A DNA stretch of 6,802 nucleotides from an uncultured bacterium (GTDB taxonomy: Bacteria > Cyanobacteriota > Vampirovibrionia > Gastranaerophilales > Gastranaerophilaceae), in NCBI GenBank assembly GCA_947169755.1, contig CAMVQX010000087.1, positions 1 to 6,802 on the forward strand, given 5' to 3'. The notes under the pieces were generated by a model that worked only from the letters and a program-made list of their open reading frames with translations, had not been told where the DNA came from and made no database searches. Below are positions 1 through 4,338 of the stretch, in pieces (the stretch's first letter is position 1; each line of letters begins with the position of its first letter). A program made the translations under genes and the position numbers.

Positions 1-188
1 AAATGTTCAAGAAAATGCGAGATTCCGTTATTAGTGTCGTCTTCATTTATAGAACCGGTTTTAACCCATGTGCTGACATTGACTAGTTCACCTTCTTTGT
101 GCGCCAGAACAATTTTGTGTCCGTTTTCTCTTTCATAAATTTCAACGTTTTCTGTTAGATACGGATATTTGACTAAAGTTTTTTTCAT
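1..188 (-). CDS. M16-family (pitrilysin/insulinase-like) zinc metallopeptidase, N-terminal fragment
   Basis: This is the first 62 codons of a minus-strand gene that runs off the left edge of the window. The start is the ATG at 188-186, preceded by a good ribosome-binding site (AGAGGG, 7 nt away). The translation begins MKKTLVKYPY. It contains 'NGHKIVLAH' (residues 22-30), then 'WVKTGSINED' (41-50), then 'GISHFLEH' (55-62). This order (N-terminal strand, G-S-x-x-E, then HxxEH) is the hallmark of the M16 peptidase N-terminal domain. H58 and H62 would be zinc ligands and E61 the catalytic base. Family knowledge: M16 enzymes degrade or process peptides inside a two-domain clamshell, often 400-430 residues long in bacteria. 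There is no signal peptide, so a cytoplasmic enzyme is likely. The downstream zinc-ligand Glu and the C-terminal domain lie outside the window, so it cannot be told whether the gene is intact. It is divergent from nanE with no evident functional link. Confidence 0.85.
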   Translation of the reverse strand, partial: MKKTLVKYPYLTENVEIYERENGHKIVLAHKEGELVNVSTWVKTGSINEDDTNNGISHFLEH

Positions 189-195
189 AGTTTTG

Positions 196-201
196 CCCTC
201 T
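196..201 (-). promoter_or_regulatory. Ribosome-binding site of the M16 peptidase gene
   Basis: On the minus strand the sequence reads AGAGGG, 7 nt before the ATG at 188. It fixes the start of the M16 gene and contrasts with the divergent nanE, which has no such site. Confidence 0.7.
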
Positions 202-209
202 ACAGAATA

Positions 210-215
210 ATTATA
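210..215 (-). promoter_or_regulatory. Putative -10 box for the M16 peptidase gene
   Basis: A perfect TATAAT on the minus strand at 215-210. It predicts transcription starting near 203, giving a leader of about 15 nt that just includes the AGAGGG ribosome-binding site. No good -35 element is visible at 17-18 bp. The box overlaps the putative -35 of the oppositely directed nanE promoter (212-217). In DNA this AT-rich a TATAAT can occur by chance, so the call rests on position as well as sequence. Confidence 0.5.
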
Positions 216-240
216 CACTAAAAAATTTTTCAGATATAAT
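212..240 (+). promoter_or_regulatory. Putative sigma-70-type promoter of the nanE cluster
   Basis: -35 TATACA at 212-217 (4 of 6 matches to TTGACA), a 17-bp spacer, and -10 TATAAT at 235-240 (perfect). The -10 ends 6 bp before the nanE ATG at 247, so transcription would start at or within a base or two of the start codon. No other promoter-like arrangement with a longer leader was seen between the two divergent genes. Confidence 0.6.
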
Positions 241-246
241 AAAAAT

Positions 247-927
247 ATGGATATGATAAATCGTTTAAAAGGCAAGGTTATAGTTTCGGTTCAGGCAATG
301 CCAAGTGAGCCTTTGTATCAGGAAAAATGTATGATTGCTATGATGCAATCGGTTGTAAAAGGTGGTGCGGGTGGTCTGCGTGTAGCAGGTGAAAGAGATG
401 TAAAAAATGCCAAAAAATTATTTGACATCCCCGTAATCGGTTTGACAAAACCTGATGTAATCCCCCAAAATTGGCAAGAAATAGTGTATATTACACCGAC
501 ACTTGATGAGGTTATAAAACTTGTAGATGCTGGAGCTGATATTATTGCTTTTGACGGAACAATGAGGAAACGTCCAAATAATGCAAAACTTGAGGATTTA
601 ATTAAATATATAAAAATTAATAAGCGTATTTCAATGGCAGATATTTCGACACTTGATGAAGGTCAAAATGCTCAAAAACTAGGTGCTAATATTCTTTCAA
701 CAACGCTGTCAGGCTATACTCAATTTTCTCAAAACAGAGGAGAGGAGCCTGATTTTGAGCTTTTAAAACAGTTAGTAGAAAATACGGATTTACCTGTGGT
801 TTTAGAAGGTCGTATTTGGGAACCGGAGCAGGTCGACAAGGCGTTTGAAATTGGTGCACACTGTGTTGTAATAGGTTCGGCAATCACTCGTCCGCAATTG
901 ATTACAAAGAGGTTTGTACAAAGATAA
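247..927 (+). CDS. nanE: N-acetylmannosamine-6-phosphate 2-epimerase NanE
   Basis: Converts ManNAc-6-phosphate to GlcNAc-6-phosphate in the cytoplasm, a step of sialic acid and ManNAc catabolism. The 226-residue length is normal for this single-domain TIM-barrel family. Family motifs occur in order: 'VSVQAMPSEPL' (13-23), 'GGAGGLRVAG' (39-48), 'IGLTKPD' with the presumed catalytic Lys68 (64-70), 'FDGTMRKRP' (102-110, phosphate/sugar loop), 'STTLSGYT' (151-158), 'VLEGRI' with the presumed catalytic Glu187 (185-190), and 'GSAITRP' (210-216, phosphate binding). The motif after the first strand is VSVQA where VSCQA is more usual, a mild variation. Start choice: ATG 247 is preceded by no Shine-Dalgarno sequence, but a TATAAT lies 6 bp upstream. 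The second in-frame ATG (253) has no better signal. It is the first gene of a plus-strand cluster, and the kinase that would supply its substrate follows after 18 bp. Confidence 0.93.
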   Translation: MDMINRLKGKVIVSVQAMPSEPLYQEKCMIAMMQSVVKGGAGGLRVAGERDVKNAKKLFDIPVIGLTKPDVIPQNWQEIVYITPTLDEVIKLVDAGADIIAFDGTMRKRPNNAKLEDLIKYIKINKRISMADISTLDEGQNAQKLGANILSTTLSGYTQFSQNRGEEPDFELLKQLVENTDLPVVLEGRIWEPEQVDKAFEIGAHCVVIGSAITRPQLITKRFVQR

Positions 928-945
928 TTATTTAGAGGCAATGAT

Positions 946-1815
946 ATGAAAAAAGCTTTAGCAATAGATGTTGGCGGAACAAAAATTTATAACACTATAA
1001 TCAACGAAAATGGTGAAATAATTGCAGAAATTGAGAAACACTCTACACCAAAAACATTTGCTGAAATTAAATATTTGTTTGAAGAAATTATATCAAAATA
1101 TGAAAAAGAAGTTGACGTAATTGCTTTTGCAACTTGCGGCGCAGTTAATAACCAAAATAGCGGAATACTAGGTTCAACAGGCAATATTGCAAAAGAATAT
1201 CCGACAATGGATTTTAAAAATTTGAGTAAAAAACCTGTTTTTGTCGAGAATGATGCAAATTGTGCGGCTTGGGCAGAACATGTAATAGGCGCTTCGAAAG
1301 GAATGGCATATTCTGTTATGCTCACTCTCGGAACAGGTGTCGGCGGTGGAATTATTTTAGATAACAAATTATATAAGGGTAAAAACGGAGCTGCCGGCGA
1401 AATGCACTTTAAAATGCGCACAGACAAGCACAGAAAATGTACTTGCGGCTCGTTTGATTGCTTTGAAGCTTACGCATCAGGCACAGGTTTGAAAAAAACT
1501 GCCGAAGAAATTACTTCAAACCCTGATATAACAACATATGACGTAATCGAAAATAAAGACCGTCCTATTATGAAAAAAGTTCTTGAAACATGGCAAAATG
1601 ACATTTTAGAAGGCATTATAGGACTTGCCAATATATTTGATCCTGATTGTATTGTACTATCAGGTTCTATGGCTGAATTTGTCGATATTGAATATCTTGA
1701 GTATGAGGCGAATAAAGAAATTGTTACAACGCCCTTCAAGGTGGTAAAAGCTTCTGCCGGCAACTATTCAGGCATGATAGGTGCAGCACTTTTGGCTATT
1801 GAGAGTTTAAAATAA
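946..1815 (+). CDS. nanK: ROK-family sugar kinase, probably N-acetylmannosamine kinase NanK
   Basis: A 289-residue cytoplasmic kinase of the ROK family. The neighbour nanE suggests ManNAc as substrate (ATP + ManNAc -> ManNAc-6-P); sequence alone cannot exclude glucose, GlcNAc or another hexose. Visible motifs: phosphate-1 loop 'DVGGTK' (8-13), 'ENDANCAAWAE' with the presumed catalytic Asp103 (101-111), 'LGTGVGGGII' (128-137), the zinc motif 'CTCGSFDCFE' (165-174; family form CxCGxxGCxE, with Asp in place of the second Gly), 'EAYASGTGL' (174-182) and 'IVLSGSMAE' (236-244). The segment that is usually G-E-x-G-H, where His binds zinc and contacts sugar, reads G151-E-M-H-F155. The His is therefore one position early and Phe sits at the usual His site. 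Start: ATG 946 with AGAGG at 934-938, 7 nt upstream. The gene lies 18 bp after nanE, and its stop codon overlaps the ribosome-binding site of the next gene, so it is almost certainly co-transcribed. Confidence 0.85.
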   Translation: MKKALAIDVGGTKIYNTIINENGEIIAEIEKHSTPKTFAEIKYLFEEIISKYEKEVDVIAFATCGAVNNQNSGILGSTGNIAKEYPTMDFKNLSKKPVFVENDANCAAWAEHVIGASKGMAYSVMLTLGTGVGGGIILDNKLYKGKNGAAGEMHFKMRTDKHRKCTCGSFDCFEAYASGTGLKKTAEEITSNPDITTYDVIENKDRPIMKKVLETWQNDILEGIIGLANIFDPDCIVLSGSMAEFVDIEYLEYEANKEIVTTPFKVVKASAGNYSGMIGAALLAIESLK

Positions 1816-1818
1816 GGA
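1814..1818 (+). promoter_or_regulatory. Ribosome-binding site that supports a TTG start
   Basis: AAGGA at 1814-1818 begins inside the nanK stop codon (TAA 1813-1815) and lies 7 nt before the TTG at 1826. No in-frame ATG or GTG occurs near this site, so it is the main evidence for the TTG start of the 72-residue gene. Confidence 0.65.
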
Positions 1819-1825
1819 TATTGTT

Positions 1826-2044
1826 TTGGGCAAATCTAAAAAAAGAATTATTTATAAAGGGAAAAATCAACAGTTTGACAATATCACGAGGAGTGAAGCA
1901 GTTGAAACTGCTGTAAAATTATTAAAAAATAATGACAAAGAAGTATATGCTATTATTACTCTTTTCGGGCTTTCTGCTGAGGAGCTTTTGGAAGCCGGTG
2001 CAAGTTTTGAGGCTGTAAAAAGTTTAGGAAATATTTTAAAATGA
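1826..2044 (+). CDS. Small protein of unknown function, TTG start, 72 residues
   Basis: I do not recognise this family. The protein has a basic N-terminus ('GKSKKRIIYKGK', 2-13), then predicted helical stretches: residues 22-35 ('RSEAVETAVKLLKN'), 38-47, and 50-71 ('SAEELLEAGASFEAVKSL'). There are no Cys residues, no membrane segment and no signal peptide, so a small soluble, probably all-helical cytoplasmic protein is likely. It is supported as a real gene by the ribosome-binding site AAGGA 7 nt before TTG, by filling the gap between nanK and the prenyltransferase gene with only 10 bp upstream, and by an ATGA overlap with the next start that suggests translational coupling. Possible roles (nucleic-acid binding through the basic tail, or a regulator or partner of a neighbour) are guesses only. 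Confidence 0.7.
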   Translation: MGKSKKRIIYKGKNQQFDNITRSEAVETAVKLLKNNDKEVYAIITLFGLSAEELLEAGASFEAVKSLGNILK

Positions 2045-2898
2045 AAATTTGGTTTTGGCTTAAAAATTCAAGACTCTTTTCTTTGCCGATGACGGTTTTA
2101 TCTTGGCTTGTTATTTTTATTTATTCATTACCTGGTGACATTTTAAACGGCGTGCTAGCTCTGTTTGGTATAGCTTTTGCACACCTTGCAACGAACTTGT
2201 TTGATGATTATGTAGATTATAAAAATTTGCCAGCTAACTGTCAGCAATGTAAATGCGCTTATATAAAAGAAGGTAAAGCTACAATTAATGATGTTTTACG
2301 CGTTGTTATAATTTATCTTACGTTAGCCAGTATAATAGGTGGAATTTTATTTTTGCGTTGCGGTTTCCCTGTAATTATACTCGCAATAATAGGCGGGACA
2401 ATTGCACTTTCTTACGCTCAATTATCTAAGAGAGGGTTGAGTGAAATCGCAGTGGGTACAGCATTCGGACCGTTCCTTTTTGAAGGTGTTTATTTTGTAA
2501 TGAGAGGGGAATTTTCTTTGAAAGTATTCATACTTTCTCTTGCCGTTGTAATGTTTACAATCGGATTGATGTATGTGCATACGGTTTTGGATTTTGAAGG
2601 GGATATAAAAGAGGGTAAAAAAACGCTTGTTTGTCGCCTTGGCAAAAAATCTCTCGCAATAAACGGAGTTTTTGTTGTATACGGTTTAGGGTATTTGTTT
2701 ACTGCGATTGCAGCATTAATGATTAAAAACTATTCTCTGTTTTTAACGTTTTTGCTTATCCCATTGATTATAAACCTGCACAAATCTCTAAAAACATTTG
2801 AATGTGGCGGAGAAGTCGGTGAATTCTATTTTAGGCTCTTAAAAGCAAGAAATTTGATGGTTTATTATTCTTTAATTGTCGCTGCCGGATTGCTTTAA
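2041..2898 (+). CDS. UbiA-superfamily membrane prenyltransferase, MenA-like
   Basis: A polytopic inner-membrane protein of 285 residues with both Asp-rich motifs of the UbiA superfamily. Motif one is 'NLFDDYVDY' (52-60), close to the NLxNDYxDY form of MenA. Motif two is 'DFEGDIKEGKKTL' (184-196, D-x-x-x-D...G-K-x-T-L). In the family these Asp residues hold Mg2+ and the prenyl diphosphate. Hydrophobic segments lie near residues 14-30, 35-51, 86-105, 109-126, 136-153, 160-181, 205-227, 230-246 and 273-285, matching the usual eight to nine helices. The MenA reaction (prenylating 1,4-dihydroxy-2-naphthoate for menaquinone) is the nearest guess, but another aromatic acceptor is possible. An odd Cys cluster, C67-x-x-C70-x-C72, sits in the cytosolic loop just after motif one. 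The start ATG 2041 overlaps the preceding stop (ATGA), implying coupled translation. No other quinone-pathway gene is in the window, so I leave the symbol blank. Confidence 0.82.
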   Translation: MKIWFWLKNSRLFSLPMTVLSWLVIFIYSLPGDILNGVLALFGIAFAHLATNLFDDYVDYKNLPANCQQCKCAYIKEGKATINDVLRVVIIYLTLASIIGGILFLRCGFPVIILAIIGGTIALSYAQLSKRGLSEIAVGTAFGPFLFEGVYFVMRGEFSLKVFILSLAVVMFTIGLMYVHTVLDFEGDIKEGKKTLVCRLGKKSLAINGVFVVYGLGYLFTAIAALMIKNYSLFLTFLLIPLIINLHKSLKTFECGGEVGEFYFRLLKARNLMVYYSLIVAAGLL

Positions 2899-2900
2899 TT

Positions 2901-2920
2901 TTACATTTAGTTACATTTAC
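2901..2920 (+). repeat. Tandem 10-bp direct repeat after the prenyltransferase gene
   Basis: TTACATTTAG (2901-2910) is followed at once by TTACATTTAC (2911-2920), identical at 9 of 10 positions. It lies 2 bp beyond the stop codon. The rest of this gap to 2965 is AT-rich, with a 13-bp palindrome (AAAATT-A-AATTTT, 2936-2948) but no G+C stem, so no intrinsic terminator is evident. A 10-bp period matches one DNA helical turn, but chance is a fair explanation for so short a repeat. Confidence 0.5.
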
Positions 2921-2965
2921 AAACAAAACTAGCAAAAAATTAAATTTTCGAGTTTTCAACTGGCA

Positions 2966-2993
2966 AAGGAGTATAAAATAAGGAGTATGAAAT
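2966..2993 (+). repeat. Tandem 14-bp duplication containing two ribosome-binding sites
   Basis: AAGGAGTATAAAAT (2966-2979) is followed directly by AAGGAGTATGAAAT (2980-2993), differing only at one base (A2975 versus G2989). The second copy ends exactly at the ATG of the 247-residue gene. Its AAGGAG (2980-2985) is at ideal spacing (8 nt); the first copy's AAGGAG (2966-2971) is 22 nt away. The single difference creates an out-of-frame ATG (2987-2989) that opens a seven-codon reading frame ending in TAA inside the main gene. Confidence 0.8.
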
Positions 2994-3737
2994 ATGGATT
3001 TGTCAGTTAAGAGTTATAGTTATAACAACAGACCTTCTTTTACGGCTCGTTGGGCTCCCGGGTTTATAAGTCACATAAACGATAAAGGGTATGCGGAAGC
3101 TAACTCTTTGGTTTCTAAAGCAACCAGACCTTTGACAGAGGCTGAAATTGAAAAACCTATAATTGATGCGAATGCAGTCATAGAAAAAATAACGTCATTT
3201 TTGGAAAAAATGCATGATGATATTGAATTTAGCAGAATGCTTGTAGATGGTGATAAACGTCCTTGGGGACTTAATTTTAATATTGGTAGAGATACCATTA
3301 GAATTAAACCTGCTTCTTTTTTACAAAGAGAAGAGATATCTTACTGCGATGATTCGGTGTTTATAAATGGACTGCCCTCACCACAAGGATATACAGCTTC
3401 CTATGCTGATGAGAATATGAGTTTGGACGTTTGGCAGACAATTGCAGATAAAATTGCTAAAATAGACCCGAAAACCATAGAACATACCTTTTTACTTCGA
3501 ATGATTAAAAAGGCTAAGGCTAAAGCCGGGTCTGAAGTAATGACGCCTGAGGAGATAGAAAAAACTGCACAACGTATTTCAACGTTTGCGCAAGATATTG
3601 GTTTTAATGGTCCTGAAGCTGCTCAGATAGGACCTAAATTAAAAGAAATTCAGAACAAATATTTACAAACGATTGAAACACAAAAACATAATCAAGATTT
3701 GTTGCGTCAAGTTAAGAGAAAACATCAACAAGGTTAA
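2994..3737 (+). CDS. Unrecognised 247-residue cytoplasmic protein with N-terminal PSFTAR motif
   Basis: I cannot assign this protein to a characterised family. There is no signal peptide or membrane segment. The N-terminus is polar ('DLSVKSYSYNNRPSFTARW', 2-20). Short N-terminal 'xPSFTxR/K' segments recur, to my recollection, in many uncharacterised Gastranaerophilales proteins. Residues 47-80 look helical ('EAEIEKPIIDANAVIEKI' within). Residues 88-128 resemble a compact beta-rich stretch ('RPWGLNFNIGRDTIRIKP', 89-106; 'DDSVFINGLPSPQGY', 119-133). Residues 143-247 are again helical and Lys/Gln-rich, ending in a very basic tail ('LLRQVKRKHQQG'). Start: ATG 2994 with a strong AAGGAG 8 nt upstream, itself duplicated. 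The gene follows the prenyltransferase by 95 bp without an obvious terminator, so read-through from the nan cluster is possible. Its stop TAA interlocks with the stop of the convergent gene. Confidence 0.75.
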   Translation: MDLSVKSYSYNNRPSFTARWAPGFISHINDKGYAEANSLVSKATRPLTEAEIEKPIIDANAVIEKITSFLEKMHDDIEFSRMLVDGDKRPWGLNFNIGRDTIRIKPASFLQREEISYCDDSVFINGLPSPQGYTASYADENMSLDVWQTIADKIAKIDPKTIEHTFLLRMIKKAKAKAGSEVMTPEEIEKTAQRISTFAQDIGFNGPEAAQIGPKLKEIQNKYLQTIETQKHNQDLLRQVKRKHQQG

Positions 3738-4270
3738 TCCAAAATAGTTACTCCGGTTCTTGAACTGCGGTCTGTTCTTTTGGTTCGGTAACCTCGATTT
3801 GTCTGATAATATTCGTCTTCTTGCGGATTTGCCATAGCACGTTCCGCTTCAAAATAATCCATATATGCAGGATCCATTGCCGGATTGAATGCCGGAGTAA
3901 AACCTGTCGGGTAGCCTGCAAACTGATTCATAAAATTTCCCCAGAGCATATTTCGCCAACTGCTGCCTGTTGAGCCAGTAAATATAGGTCTTTGATATTG
4001 GTTATAAACTTGTTTGGACGGTGTGTACGCTTTATAATTTTTTGCTGCACTTTGCAAAACAGAATACCTTTCCGACAAGTTTCCGCTTTGGCAAGTGCCG
4101 AAAAGTTTAGTTTCCAATCGTTCCATTCTGCTCTCAGGCAAATCGTATTCATATGTTTGTTTAAACATCTGCTTTTCTAACTTTGAAAGACCTGAATAAA
4201 AGTTCTCTCCATATGCACTTAGTGTAAAAATTAATAAAAAGCTCAGTAAAATAATTTTCTTCATAAACAT
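3734..4270 (-). CDS. Secreted or periplasmic protein with tandem LExxxF repeats, unknown function
   Basis: A 178-residue exported protein. The signal peptide is clear: basic KK at 4-5, a hydrophobic core (6-19) and likely cleavage after about Gly21. The mature N-terminus holds two adjacent 21-residue units: residues 31-51 ('LEKQMFKQTYEYDLPESRMER') split as LEKQMFKQTY + EYDLPESRMER, and 52-72 (LETKLFGTCQ + SGNLSERYSVL). They share the pattern L-E-x-x-hydrophobic-F, then an acidic/polar turn, then L-x-E/R. This resembles a motif I associate with cyanobacterial and melainabacterial envelope proteins ('R-L-x-R-L-E-x-x-x-F-G'), whose function I do not know. The rest (80-178) is low in hydrophobics and rich in Asn, Tyr, Gly, Pro and Arg ('FTPAFNPAMDPAYMDYF', 124-140), probably disordered or surface-associated. 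One Cys (C60) is present. No Shine-Dalgarno precedes either Met1 (4270) or Met3 (4264); Met3, directly before KK, is an equally good start. Confidence 0.78.
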   Translation of the reverse strand: MFMKKIILLSFLLIFTLSAYGENFYSGLSKLEKQMFKQTYEYDLPESRMERLETKLFGTCQSGNLSERYSVLQSAAKNYKAYTPSKQVYNQYQRPIFTGSTGSSWRNMLWGNFMNQFAGYPTGFTPAFNPAMDPAYMDYFEAERAMANPQEDEYYQTNRGYRTKRTDRSSRTGVTILD

Positions 4271-4297
4271 ATACTAAACTTTTCAACCAAAATTTAC

Positions 4298-4326
4298 ATT
4301 GTACACTAAGGCAAAATTCGTGGTAA
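4298..4326 (-). promoter_or_regulatory. Putative promoter of the secreted LExxxF-repeat gene
   Basis: On the minus strand: -35 TTACCA (4326-4321; 4 of 6 consensus bases), a 17-bp spacer, and -10 TACAAT (4303-4298; 5 of 6). Transcription would begin near 4291, leaving a leader of about 20-27 nt without a clear Shine-Dalgarno sequence. It overlaps the putative promoter of the divergent YibE/F gene. Confidence 0.42.
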
Positions 4327-4329
4327 AAT
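4324..4329 (+). promoter_or_regulatory. Putative -10 box of the YibE/F-family gene
   Basis: TAAAAT (5 of 6 bases of TATAAT) ends 9 bp before the ATG at 4339. No good -35 element is visible; the base-paired region 17 bp upstream is GTACAC, a poor match. If used, transcription would start at or just before the start codon, as proposed for nanE. It overlaps the -35 of the oppositely directed gene (4321-4326). Confidence 0.35.
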
Positions 4330-4338
4330 TATAAAGTT

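Noticed and set aside
987..1427. A 146-codon open frame on the minus strand inside nanK
   Set aside because: It lies wholly antisense to a kinase with intact motifs, its product is hydrophobic low-quality sequence rich in Ser/Pro/Ile, and no ribosome-binding site or partner is apparent. It is a shadow of the AT-rich coding strand.
2936..2948. The palindrome AAAATT-A-AATTTT as a terminator of the nan cluster
   Set aside because: The stem has only A-T pairs, a one-base loop and no T-run beyond the stem; it is expected by chance in DNA this AT-rich.
2972..2977. TATAAA as a -10 box for the 247-residue gene
   Set aside because: No -35-like hexamer lies 16-18 bp upstream, and transcription from it would cut through the better ribosome-binding site. 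It is better explained as part of the duplicated 14-mer.
3992..4180. A 62-codon plus-strand frame antisense to the LExxxF-repeat gene
   Set aside because: It has no start signal, and the opposite strand encodes a clear signal peptide and repeats.
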